Of a stretch of DNA of 64,000 bases, positions 1 through 7,908 are shown one piece after another (the first letter of the stretch is position 1; each line of letters starts with the position of its first letter). Source of the DNA: Chitinophaga pinensis. Lineage in GTDB: Bacteria > Bacteroidota > Bacteroidia > Chitinophagales > Chitinophagaceae. Both the position numbers and the translations under genes were made by a program. A model generated the notes under the pieces. The model made no database searches and was not told the origin of the DNA. It was given only the letters and a program-made list of their open reading frames with translations. Where the stretch lies: positions 434,001-498,000 of the forward strand of contig LR632930.1 in the NCBI GenBank assembly GCA_902167325.1, given 5' to 3'.

Positions 1-1
1 G

Positions 2-199
2 TGGGACGTGCTGAGCGGGGATTTTGATACGGAGATCACCGGCGAGACCTGCCTTCAGAATGTTGTGTTTAAGCTGCAGCCTGGCTCCATTGTGGTGTTC
101 CACGACAGTGAAAAGGCATGGGACCGTATGAGCTATGCGCTTCCCCGCATCCTGGAACATTGCAAACGGCAGGGCTGGGAAGTGAAAGCCATCGTATAA
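2..199 (+). CDS. Polysaccharide deacetylase, C-terminal end (partial)
   Basis: The last 66 codons of a gene that begins upstream of the window. The visible part opens with WDVLSGDFD and runs through GSIVVFHDS to a final segment (ALPRIL) typical of the C-terminal end of NodB-type polysaccharide deacetylases in Bacteroidota. These enzymes remove N-acetyl groups from chitin- or peptidoglycan-like sugars at a metal site. The metal-binding Asp and His-rich motifs would lie upstream and cannot be checked; the FHDS histidine belongs to the last conserved block. It ends at a hairpin shared with the convergent lipoprotein gene. The family call is fairly safe, the substrate unknown. Confidence 0.8.
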   Translation, partial: WDVLSGDFDTEITGETCLQNVVFKLQPGSIVVFHDSEKAWDRMSYALPRILEHCKRQGWEVKAIV

Positions 200-219
200 C
201 CAGCAACTGATATAAATGC

Positions 220-253
220 CAACGCCGCATGCCTTTCGGGACATGCGGCGTTG
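220..253. terminator. Bidirectional terminator hairpin
   Basis: A perfect 12-bp inverted repeat (CAACGCCGCATG at 220-231 and its complement at 242-253) with a 10-base loop. It lies between the deacetylase end and the end of the convergent lipoprotein gene, so it probably serves both. Confidence 0.75.
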
Positions 254-276
254 TTATACCGGTGAAGCCTGTTGGA

Positions 277-1149
277 TTAGTGCTTCAGGATGATTTCTTT
301 GGTTTTGTCGCCAATGGTGAGGAGTGCTTTGTTGTCGCATGCTCCGGTGCCATAGTTCAGTTTACCGCTGTGCGCGTTGAGTGTTACGGTGATTTCACCG
401 GCCTGGATCCAGTGGCAGATCACCTGGCGCTGGAGGGGGCTGGTGATGGTAACGGTGGAAACGCCGAGGCTGTCTGTCAGAACAGCGTTGCCGGTCATTT
501 CATACTTATCATCTCTCAGGGCAGGGGTACTGCCGCCTTCGATCTGGGTGATGGTGCGGGTACCGCTGTAAGTAGCGGTGTAGCCGGTGGGGAAAGTAAC
601 TTTACCGTTGGCTACGGTGTAATGGTATTTATCCTTTCCGGTGCCGAAGGCTTCGGTTCTGATGGTAACAGTACCTTCTACTTTAATACCGTTTACATGG
701 TAGTTCTCGAAAGTAACGGTAGCATCGGAATTGAGGAACCAGAAGAGTTTTTTGAGGGCAATCTTGATTTTCCCTTTGCGGGTTATGCCATTGCCATCGG
801 TGCAACCGGCGCCAAAGTCGATAGTAACGGTTTTAGGAAATGAGGTCAGATCGCCCGGCACCATTTCGACATCGCCATAGCAAACCTGTACATCAGCCTG
901 AACGGGAGCCTTACGGCCACCGGGAGGCAGTTCGCGTGAGTTATAATCGAGGGCGGAAGAGAATACGTCTTCGTATATAGCGTTTACGGTAGATTCTGAA
1001 GTTGCGGCGAAAATGGTAGCGTTGTCTTTCGTTTCATCGCCCCCTGTTTTGGCATCGTCCTTTTTACAGGCGAAGAAAATAGTGATGGCTCCGATGGCGA
1101 GAGCGGTGATGGACAGCACCTTGTTTGTGTTAAAATAGTGTTTCATCAT
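277..1149 (-). CDS. Hypothetical lipoprotein
   Basis: A 290-aa protein with a lipoprotein signal: a short basic start, a hydrophobic stretch and a lipobox ending IFFAC (Cys about residue 27), followed by a charged Lys/Asp/Thr-rich linker. The mature part is rich in beta-type sequence with Thr/Val/Gly repeats (TVTIDFGAGC, VTITSPL) and contains several Cys. I do not recognise a named domain. It probably sits in the outer membrane or periplasm. Two ATG codons begin the frame (1149 and 1146); I used the first. It stands alone between convergent and divergent neighbours, with a 118-bp gap to tatD that must hold two divergent promoters. Confidence 0.7.
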   Translation of the reverse strand: MMKHYFNTNKVLSITALAIGAITIFFACKKDDAKTGGDETKDNATIFAATSESTVNAIYEDVFSSALDYNSRELPPGGRKAPVQADVQVCYGDVEMVPGDLTSFPKTVTIDFGAGCTDGNGITRKGKIKIALKKLFWFLNSDATVTFENYHVNGIKVEGTVTIRTEAFGTGKDKYHYTVANGKVTFPTGYTATYSGTRTITQIEGGSTPALRDDKYEMTGNAVLTDSLGVSTVTITSPLQRQVICHWIQAGEITVTLNAHSGKLNYGTGACDNKALLTIGDKTKEIILKH

Positions 1150-1267
1150 TGAAGGTTTTATAGGTATTGGCTTTATGAGACTGTACCTTTGATGGAAGGT
1201 TTAAGTCCAGATATTAGGATTTTCTCGAAATTAAAGATAATCAATTAACTGAAAAAAACAATATATA

Positions 1268-2038
1268 ATGAACTGGATTGACACCCACGCCCATTTATAC
1301 TCCGAGGAATTTGACGCAGACCGCCCCGAGATGGTGGATCGCGCCATCCGCCAGGGCGTAGGCACTATGTTAATGCCCAATATCGACGAAGATTCCATTG
1401 GGGGTATGCTGGCACTGGAAGCGGCTTTTCCGAACCATTGCCTCCCTATGATGGGGCTGCATCCCGTTTACGTGAAAGAAAACGTGGAAGAACAGCTGGC
1501 TATTGTGCGGAAGTGGCTGGAAGCCCGGAATTTTTGGGGTGTGGGAGAAATAGGACTGGATTTTTACTGGGATCAGACCTACCGGGAGCAGCAATACGAA
1601 GCTTTCCGCAGGCAGATAGGGATGGCCCTGGAATTTGGGCTGCCCATCGCCATACACAGCCGCGAAGCTACCCGAGCCTGTATAGATGTGGTGAAGGAAC
1701 TGCATAACGGAAGCCTCACCGGCGTGTTCCACTGCTTCTCCGGCACCCGGGAAGAAGCGGAAGAAATTATAGAGATGGGCTTCTACCTCGGCATCGGCGG
1801 TGTGGTAACATTCAAGAAAGCCGGGCTGGATACTTTGGTGGCAGATTTACCGCTGGAATATCTTGTATTGGAGACGGATGCGCCCTACCTCGCACCAGTT
1901 CCTTACCGCGGCAAACGCAACGAAAGCAGCTACCTCCCGCTGGCAGCGCAAAGGATCGCAGATGTAAAAAATCTAAAAATTGAGGATGTGGCTGCGATTA
2001 CCACTGCCAATGCACAAAAATTATTCAAAATGCTCTAA
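1268..2038 (+). CDS. tatD: TatD family metal-dependent hydrolase
   Basis: A 256-aa TIM-barrel metallohydrolase of the TatD/YcfH family; members act as 3'-5' exonucleases or DNases using two divalent metals. The metal ligands are all in place: DTHAHL (H7, H9), GEIGLDFYWD (E94), HSREA (H130), FHCFSG (H155) and ETDAPYLAP (D204). Length is normal for the family (about 255-265 aa). The start is the ATG at 1268 behind an A-rich leader. The next gene, asparaginase, starts 42 bp later, and the two are probably co-transcribed although a promoter-like box lies between them. Cytoplasmic; a housekeeping gene with no anomaly. Confidence 0.93.
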   Translation: MNWIDTHAHLYSEEFDADRPEMVDRAIRQGVGTMLMPNIDEDSIGGMLALEAAFPNHCLPMMGLHPVYVKENVEEQLAIVRKWLEARNFWGVGEIGLDFYWDQTYREQQYEAFRRQIGMALEFGLPIAIHSREATRACIDVVKELHNGSLTGVFHCFSGTREEAEEIIEMGFYLGIGGVVTFKKAGLDTLVADLPLEYLVLETDAPYLAPVPYRGKRNESSYLPLAAQRIADVKNLKIEDVAAITTANAQKLFKML

Positions 2039-2050
2039 CTGATTAGTCGA

Positions 2051-2058
2051 TACATTTG
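2051..2058 (+). promoter_or_regulatory. Bacteroidota -7 box (TACATTTG) before ansA
   Basis: The octamer fits the TAnnTTTG -7 consensus and lies 22 bp before the asparaginase ATG. I see no convincing -33 TTTG, so this may be a weak internal promoter. Confidence 0.4.
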
Positions 2059-2080
2059 CATGCAATTCTTATAGTGTTAC

Positions 2081-3115
2081 ATGACGAAAATTCTCATCAT
2101 CTATACCGGGGGCACCGTGGGGATGATTTACGACGAAAAGACGACCGCGCTGCGGCCCATTGGTTTTAATGAGATCAGGAATAACCTTCCCGAGCTTTAC
2201 CGGATGGGAATTGATTTTTACGTTTACGCGTTCAATCCCCCGATGGATTCGTCAGACATGCATCCGGATGTATGGTCGGAGCTGGCAGGTATTATCGAAG
2301 ACCGTTACGACAGATACGATGGCTTCGTGATCCTCCACGGGTCGGACACCATGGCGTTTACCGCCTCTGCACTGAGCTATATGCTTGAAAATCTTTCCAA
2401 GCCCGTGATCCTTACCGGCAGTCAGCTGCCCATCGGCAAGATCCGTACGGATGCGAAAGAGAACATCATCACTGCCATGGAAATAGCCAGTACCAAAGCC
2501 AACGGGCATTGTATGGTACCCGAAGTATGCATTTACTTCGACTTTATGCTCTTCCGCGGCAACCGTGCCAAGAAGTACAACGCTGAGAAATTCGAAGCGT
2601 TCTACTCCATGAACTATCCTGCCCTTGCAGAAGCAGGCATCGATATCAAATACAAGCAGAACTACATTTTACCCGCGCCAGTAAAGGAGTTGAAAGTGCA
2701 CAAGAGCATGGACCCGAACATTGGCGTGCTTAAAATATTCCCCGGTATTACCCGCAGGGCAGTAGAAGCCATCGTGAATACTCCCGGTATGCGCGGCCTG
2801 CTCCTTGAAACCTTCGGCAGTGGTAATGCCACTACCCAATCGTGGTTCACGGACTGCCTGCAGAAGGCGGCAGACAAAGGGATAATTATGGTCGACATTA
2901 CCCAGTGCGACGGTGGATCAGTAGAGCTCGGTAAATACGAGACCTCCACTCACCTGCAGAAGATTGGAGTGGTAAGCGGGCATGATATGACATTTGAGGC
3001 GGCTACAACCAAACTGATGTTCCTGCTGGGGCAAAACATACCGCCTGAAGAAATCAAGCGCCTGATAGAAGAGCCGATGCGTGGTGAGCTTACCCCGTCT
3101 GAAACGGTTGTTTAA
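2081..3115 (+). CDS. ansA: Type I L-asparaginase
   Basis: A 344-aa cytoplasmic asparaginase that hydrolyses L-asparagine to aspartate and ammonia. The first catalytic motif is YTGGTVGM (nucleophile T12). The second is HGSDTM (residues 86-91), where most family members have HGTDTM, so the second catalytic Thr is a Ser here. RTDAKEN carries the conserved Lys (K126). There is no signal peptide, which fits the type I enzyme rather than the periplasmic type II. Length matches AnsA. The Ser at position 88 keeps a hydroxyl and may be normal for this lineage. It follows tatD by 42 bp. Confidence 0.92.
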   Translation: MTKILIIYTGGTVGMIYDEKTTALRPIGFNEIRNNLPELYRMGIDFYVYAFNPPMDSSDMHPDVWSELAGIIEDRYDRYDGFVILHGSDTMAFTASALSYMLENLSKPVILTGSQLPIGKIRTDAKENIITAMEIASTKANGHCMVPEVCIYFDFMLFRGNRAKKYNAEKFEAFYSMNYPALAEAGIDIKYKQNYILPAPVKELKVHKSMDPNIGVLKIFPGITRRAVEAIVNTPGMRGLLLETFGSGNATTQSWFTDCLQKAADKGIIMVDITQCDGGSVELGKYETSTHLQKIGVVSGHDMTFEAATTKLMFLLGQNIPPEEIKRLIEEPMRGELTPSETVV

Positions 3116-3178
3116 GCCAGCCAGAAATGGTGAAAATTGAGTGTGGTGGCTGGTTTCGCAAATAAATGCGTAAAATAA

Positions 3179-3208
3179 TTGGAAATATTCAACAAAAAGG
3201 TATCTTTG
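3179..3208 (+). promoter_or_regulatory. Promoter of tRNA-Ser
   Basis: A -7 box TATCTTTG at 3201-3208 and a TTG at 3179-3181, 19 bp apart, matching the Bacteroidota promoter pattern. It lies 28 bp before the mature tRNA. Confidence 0.65.
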
Positions 3209-3236
3209 CAACCCTGAATTGAATAATTCAACCGCC

Positions 3237-3323
3237 GGAGGGGTGCAGGAGTGGTTGAACTGGCACGCCTGGAAAGTGTGTATAGGTGAAAGCCTATCAA
3301 GGGTTCGAATCCCTTCTCCTCCG
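3237..3323 (+). tRNA. tRNA-Ser (anticodon GGA)
   Basis: An 87-nt class II tRNA. The acceptor stem GGAGGGG pairs with CTCCTCC (one G-U pair) and the discriminator is G. The anticodon arm CACGC-CTGGAAA-GTGTG gives anticodon GGA, there is a long variable arm, and the T arm is AAGGG-TTCGAAT-CCCTT. CCA is not encoded. An AT-rich accessory gene follows it, which fits a tRNA integration hotspot, although I found no 3'-end duplication nearby. Confidence 0.95.
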
Positions 3324-3331
3324 CAAGCTTT

Positions 3332-3370
3332 AAATGCTCATTGACTTCGGTCTTTGGGCATTTTTTGTTT
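3332..3370 (+). terminator. tRNA-Ser terminator
   Basis: AAATGCTCA pairs with TGGGCATTT, followed by a T-run. It starts 8 bp after the tRNA. The rest of the gap to 3660 is AT-rich and shows no gene. Confidence 0.65.
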
Positions 3371-3659
3371 TAGGGTTACTTTATTGCAAAGCAATACCAA
3401 GAGAATGCTAGAATCTAACTTGAAAAGGCGTTCGAATTTCACGAAAAATCGAGAAAGCACATTCATTCCACTAATTATTTAGATCAAACTAGAAGACTTC
3501 AAATTGAATTAAATGCTATGTGAAGTAAAGGGATACAAAATTTACAATTTGTTATATAAGGATTGAAATTAAATATTATATTCTCCCTTGAATGTATAAC
3601 AGGGGGTACTTCAAAACAACACCCCAAAAAACAAATCAGGTTACTAAAGTATACTAATA

Positions 3660-5666
3660 ATGGCCTTACATCCTCTTCGCAAAGAGCTAATGTCAAATCC
3701 CATCTTCAACCCATTTAATGACAAATTTGACTTCAAGGAGATTTGTGAGCATCTGGCAGTGTTCGCTCAAGAAGTTGGGGAAGATGAATTTGAGAATAAT
3801 ATTGAAACCAAAGAGCTTGCCTTCACTTGTTTGGCAACTCAATATTTTTCTGGAATAGGTAATTTTTATTCTGAAATTAAAGCAGATGTCAAAGCCAATA
3901 AAACAGGCTTTGATGATACTCTTGCCTACTTAATTGCAATGGTTAACAGGCAAACGATGCTCGCGCAGGAAATAGTAGAAAAGAATATTGAAAATAAAAA
4001 GGAGGTTCACTATTCTGATTTATACAGAGTAAAGATTGATTCAGTTGACAGTACAATGGGTAAACTAGATATTAATTCAGCACAAGAAATATCTATAGAC
4101 ACAATTAATTGGTTGTTTACATTTTTAAAGTACTCTGAGGCTGAAATAAATGCAAATAGGGGAAAGGAGGAGAATGAACTTAAAGTTGTTTCAACATTAT
4201 TAAAGATGTTCCTAGTTTCCAACTATTTGGTAAATCTCAAATCCTGCTACGACGATTGCATTTGGCATGGGGGTATTGCAAAAGTATCTGAGGACAAATC
4301 TGAAGTGTCATTGATCATTAAGGATGAGGAGTTTTTGAAGATTCGAAGGATTGGTTTTTTTAGGCTTAGAAGAAATATTATGGCGATGACCCTCGTTGCA
4401 ACAGAAAAAATTAATAGCAATCATCCAACAGCTCAATTAATGAGAAATATTCATAATGAGCATAAAACAGAACGCAGAATTAAGAAGACAAAGATTGAAA
4501 ATGGAGTAGTCAAGTACGAATTGGCGAAGGGAATAGATAAAAGAGAAATTCTCCTTGAATTGGAATTCCAAAGTGCTGTTGCTACATACTATCCATTTCT
4601 TGAATTTAATCAATTGCCAAATTTCACAGGTTTCAGTCTACTAGATTTAGCTAGACTATATTGGCTTTTTCAACATTTAATGAGACAGGCCTCTATTGAT
4701 TCTTTTACTGAAGATGACTCTGTGATGAATCTAAACGATTTTGGGAAATTCCCATTTAAAATATCAGAAGATTCATTGTTTGAATATCTATCACGAAGAT
4801 CAGATTATTCCGGCAAACAAATTAAGGAGTTTATCAATGTAATTTCAACGAGAAAAGGAGAAAGGATTAACTTCTGGAACACCCCTATTTATCGAACTGA
4901 AAGTCGAGAATGCTATATACCACTATTAACGAGTGTTCATCCAAATATTTTAAATTTAATTGATTATTGGATTGACAAAGGGGGAATTGACCTAGATACG
5001 AGAGGGAAACTTTTAGAAACTTATTTAAAAAACACACTACTTGGTGTAATAGTTAAAAAAGGATATTCATGCAAAATACCTAAAATATCGAAGTTTGAAG
5101 TATCAAAAAATAGGTTTGAAGAAATAGACCTAATTATTGTTCTTAAAACAATCGTTATCCTTGCTGAAGTCAAATGCATTAAGTACCCAATGGAAATCAG
5201 AGATGAACATAATGCAATTAAGCGTTTGAGTAAAGGAGGAGAGCAGATTAAAAGGAAGAGTAAATTTATTTCAGAAAATTCAGGAATATTTGCAGGTGAA
5301 TTAGGAGATATTAGTAACAAGGAAATAGTGGAAATTATTGTGACAAACTACCCCTGCTTTACTGGACTCAAGTTAGGTGGTATCCCCATAGTTGACATAT
5401 TTGCACTTGAGGCATATTTTTCTCATGGCAAATTAACTAAAATGGCTGAAGGAATCAAACAAAGGAAGCATTTCACCAAAGTTGTAGGTGAGGAATCATT
5501 TTATAATAACGAAGATGAAATGAATGCTAACTTTAAGTTTCACATGGAAAATCCTCCTGCTGTAGAAGAAATAAAGCCATTACTGGAAATAAATATGAAA
5601 AAAATGACTACTGAGGATAGTGAGATTGATATATTTCTTAGTGTCGCAGAATTTATTGAGATGTAA
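3660..5666 (+). CDS. Orphan large protein with PD-(D/E)xK-like nuclease motif
   Basis: A 668-aa protein I cannot assign to a named family. Residues 1-480 are mostly helical with no clear motif. Around 488-506 there is EEID, a hydrophobic strand, then AEVKC: D490, E503 and K505 fit the D-(10-15)-ExK core of PD-(D/E)xK nucleases, and a helix with basic residues follows as expected. This is seen by eye only. The gene is much more AT-rich than its neighbours, stands alone directly behind tRNA-Ser and ends before a shared terminator, all of which suggest horizontal gain. A role in restriction or phage defence is inference. The start could also be the ATG at 3690. Confidence 0.6.
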   Translation: MALHPLRKELMSNPIFNPFNDKFDFKEICEHLAVFAQEVGEDEFENNIETKELAFTCLATQYFSGIGNFYSEIKADVKANKTGFDDTLAYLIAMVNRQTMLAQEIVEKNIENKKEVHYSDLYRVKIDSVDSTMGKLDINSAQEISIDTINWLFTFLKYSEAEINANRGKEENELKVVSTLLKMFLVSNYLVNLKSCYDDCIWHGGIAKVSEDKSEVSLIIKDEEFLKIRRIGFFRLRRNIMAMTLVATEKINSNHPTAQLMRNIHNEHKTERRIKKTKIENGVVKYELAKGIDKREILLELEFQSAVATYYPFLEFNQLPNFTGFSLLDLARLYWLFQHLMRQASIDSFTEDDSVMNLNDFGKFPFKISEDSLFEYLSRRSDYSGKQIKEFINVISTRKGERINFWNTPIYRTESRECYIPLLTSVHPNILNLIDYWIDKGGIDLDTRGKLLETYLKNTLLGVIVKKGYSCKIPKISKFEVSKNRFEEIDLIIVLKTIVILAEVKCIKYPMEIRDEHNAIKRLSKGGEQIKRKSKFISENSGIFAGELGDISNKEIVEIIVTNYPCFTGLKLGGIPIVDIFALEAYFSHGKLTKMAEGIKQRKHFTKVVGEESFYNNEDEMNANFKFHMENPPAVEEIKPLLEINMKKMTTEDSEIDIFLSVAEFIEM

Positions 5667-5799
5667 TTGAAACGAATTAAGTTAAGTAGATAGGATTTAA
5701 TTTGTCAGTTTGGTCTATTATAAGATATGGGGATGATAAAACTGAGCCCCCCAAGGCGGCCTTGATCTCGGAGATAACACTTCTAAAGTGCGGTAGAAA

Positions 5800-5883
5800 A
5801 TGGCAGTGCGTGCGCTTTACTTAATAGAAATTAAGAAAGAAAATACAGTAATTAAAGAACGATTAAGGAAACTGGAAAAGTAA
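5800..5883 (+). other. Short ORF, possible gene fragment
   Basis: A 27-codon frame ending IKERLRKLEK, the kind of charged coiled-coil tail seen at the ends of HTH or transposase proteins. It has no visible start region of its own. I think it is the 3' leftover of a deleted gene in the 280-bp gap, but it is too short to be sure. Confidence 0.2.
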
Positions 5884-5890
5884 AATAATC

Positions 5891-5925
5891 AAAAAAGGCC
5901 TGCAGCTAAACACTGCAGGCCTTTT
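5891..5925. terminator. Bidirectional terminator
   Basis: A perfect stem, AAAAAGGCCTGCAG against CTGCAGGCCTTTTT, with a 7-nt loop; it gives a U-run in both directions. It separates the tRNA-Ser accessory gene from the convergent yegP-like gene. Confidence 0.85.
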
Positions 5926-5949
5926 TGTTGTAATAGCTTTTCGGTTGAA

Positions 5950-6282
5950 TTAAGCCGACTGATCATCTACTTCCGCATCAGGTGCATTCTTCTTTACAGA
6001 ATCAATGCCCCCATCACGGCCGGCTTCTGATACATATTGCTGGCTGGTGCCTACAATCTGGCCATTGGCGGCTTTGAGGTTGAAGTAGAATTTACCTCCT
6101 GCGTTGGTTTTCTTTTCATAACGCTCATCGAGGCGGCCGTTGTTCCTTACGGAATCAATACCGTTCTGGCAGGCTGCTTTAGAGGAATACCCTTCGCTGG
6201 TGAGAATGGTTTCCCCGTTACCGGCTTTCAGGTTAAACTGAAATTCACCGTCAGATCTTTTGGTGATGACGAATTTGCTCAT
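5950..6282 (-). CDS. YegP-like DUF1508 protein, two repeats
   Basis: A 110-aa protein built of two copies of the DUF1508/YegP fold. Copy one has FQFNLKAGNGETILTSEGY with a following GIDSVR. Copy two has FYFNLKAANGQIVGTSQQY with GIDSVK. The E. coli relative YegP has the same two-repeat layout; the function is not known. It is small, soluble and probably cytoplasmic. The start ATG at 6282 is well placed. It is convergent with the upstream accessory gene and divergent from the GyrI-like gene. Confidence 0.9.
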   Translation of the reverse strand: MSKFVITKRSDGEFQFNLKAGNGETILTSEGYSSKAACQNGIDSVRNNGRLDERYEKKTNAGGKFYFNLKAANGQIVGTSQQYVSEAGRDGGIDSVKKNAPDAEVDDQSA

Positions 6283-6389
6283 AGGATGTTGTTTTAGTAA
6301 AATGGAAGTTAATAAAAATATTTTACCATTGCTCCTGACATAAGGTTGTCAGCCCCCTGAATTTACTTGCACTCAAACAGCACCCATTT

Positions 6390-7010
6390 ATGGAAAAACT
6401 GGACCTTACTAAAAAGTACAAGACCTATTATAATGCCGCTTCCAAACCCGAAATAGTGGACATTGGCCCCGCCCGCTACCTTTCCCTCACCGGCACCGGC
6501 GACCCTTCCGGCGAAGATTTCGCCAACCATGTAGGGGCACTCTACCCTGTTGCCTATGCTATTAAATTCCGTTGTAAGGCGCGTGGTAACGATTTTACCG
6601 TAGCCAAACTGGAAGGCCAGTGGTGGTTCGACCATGGGGCGCATCCCGGGCTTACCATGGCCGACGCCCCTGCAAAAGTACCTCGCAGTGAATGGTCGTA
6701 CCGGTTGCTCATCCGGCTGCCGGAATTCGTGACTGAGGAAGACATTGCTGCAGGTATTGCCGCCGCTAAGGAAAAAGGTGTTTCGCTGGCTGCGGATATT
6801 CAGCCGTTTGAGATGCACGAAGGTAAAAGCCTGCAGATGATGCATAAAGGAGCGTTTAGCCGGGAAGGGGAAACCCTGGCCGTGATGCACGATTATATGG
6901 TAGCGCACAACCTCTCCCACAACGGGTTACATCATGAAATTTACTTATCTGACTTCAGGAAAACTGCGGAAGACAAGCTGAAAACCATCCTCCGGGAGCC
7001 GATTAAATAA
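6390..7010 (+). CDS. GyrI-like small-molecule-binding domain protein
   Basis: A 206-aa protein resembling the GyrI-like (SHS2/AraC effector-binding) family. It opens with KLDLTKKYKTYY, followed by a strand with ARYLSLTG, then a helix, EGQWWFD and a closing block with HEIYLSDFRKTAEDKLKTILR. Stand-alone versions bind or hydrolyse small molecules; no substrate can be read here. There is no DNA-binding domain. Its end overlaps the end of gluQRS on the other strand by 8 bp. Confidence 0.82.
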   Translation: MEKLDLTKKYKTYYNAASKPEIVDIGPARYLSLTGTGDPSGEDFANHVGALYPVAYAIKFRCKARGNDFTVAKLEGQWWFDHGAHPGLTMADAPAKVPRSEWSYRLLIRLPEFVTEEDIAAGIAAAKEKGVSLAADIQPFEMHEGKSLQMMHKGAFSREGETLAVMHDYMVAHNLSHNGLHHEIYLSDFRKTAEDKLKTILREPIK

Positions 7011-7908
7011 TCACCCCTTCCCTTTCCAGCAATAATTTGCCCAGCGCCCGCACATCCTGCGGCGCTGCGGTCTTATCAAACACCTTTGCCGCAGCAGTAC
7101 AGATGGCTGCGGGAGGCATTCCCAATGCCCGCATATGGCGAATAGAGGTATCTCCTGCCGATTTAGAGAGCTTTTGCCCAGACGGGCCTTCGATTAAGGG
7201 ATGATGCCAGAAAAGGGTATCAGGAAACGGATTTCGGGGCAGCATGGATGCCAGGTATAGCTGTCCCAGCGTGGAAGGCAGGAGATCTTCGCCCCGTACC
7301 ACGAGATCGGCACCATACAAAAGGTCGTCTGCCACGGAAGCCAGCTGATAAGCCGGGTCGCCGTTCTTTTTACGTACCACAAAATCGTACATGGAAGGGG
7401 GCAGCGGCATTGGGGGGACCGGTCTGCCGAGGGAGCGCATGGTAATCAGGGCATCGGGCTCAGTGCGTAACCTCCAGGCTACGCCCGGCTGGTGAAGGGG
7501 GATGTTTTTGTGGCGGCATGCACCATCGTACACTCCGTTCTGCAATTGGGCGCGGGAGCAGTCGCAGGCGAATACGCGACCCGTTTCCGCCAGTAACCCC
7601 AGCATTCGGTGGTACTCCTCCATTCGCAGGGACTGGGACCAGTTTGCGGAGAAATCGTCTGCATTCCGGGGGCCGTTGCTCCAGGGGATCTGCATGTATT
7701 CCAGCGTCTGGAATATATCATCCAGATATTCCGGGCGCACTCTTTCCCTGTCGAGATCATCGATACGGAGAAGGACGCGGGCATTGAAGTGCTCCGCCAA
7801 TACAATGGTAGCCGCAAACGACAGCAGGTTACCCACATGCAGGAATCCGCTGGGCGTTGGGGCCAGGCGGGTAAGGGTTGCAGTGAGGGACGTGTCGGGT
7901 TGCGGCAT
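7003..7908 (-). CDS. gluQRS: Glutamyl-Q tRNA(Asp) synthetase
   Basis: A 301-aa class I synthetase fragment-type enzyme that puts glutamate on queuosine 34 of tRNA-Asp. The HIGH-like motif is PTPSGFLHVGN near the start and the KMSKS-like motif is GQKLSKSAGD. Zinc ligands appear as CDC and, further on, YDGACRHK. The C-terminal anticodon-binding domain of GluRS is absent, as expected. The start ATG at 7906-7908 fits. It is divergent from tRNA-Asp, its own substrate tRNA, only 69 bp away. The reading frame is open upstream all the way into the recombinase on the same strand, so automatic gene calling may merge the two. Confidence 0.93.
   Translation of the reverse strand: MPQPDTSLTATLTRLAPTPSGFLHVGNLLSFAATIVLAEHFNARVLLRIDDLDRERVRPEYLDDIFQTLEYMQIPWSNGPRNADDFSANWSQSLRMEEYHRMLGLLAETGRVFACDCSRAQLQNGVYDGACRHKNIPLHQPGVAWRLRTEPDALITMRSLGRPVPPMPLPPSMYDFVVRKKNGDPAYQLASVADDLLYGADLVVRGEDLLPSTLGQLYLASMLPRNPFPDTLFWHHPLIEGPSGQKLSKSAGDTSIRHMRALGMPPAAICTAAAKVFDKTAAPQDVRALGKLLLEREGVII

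Noticed and set aside
3237..5950. Direct repeat of the tRNA-Ser 3' end beyond the accessory gene
   Set aside because: I looked for a second copy of the T-arm/acceptor end between 5667 and 5950 and found none, so no att pair can be claimed.
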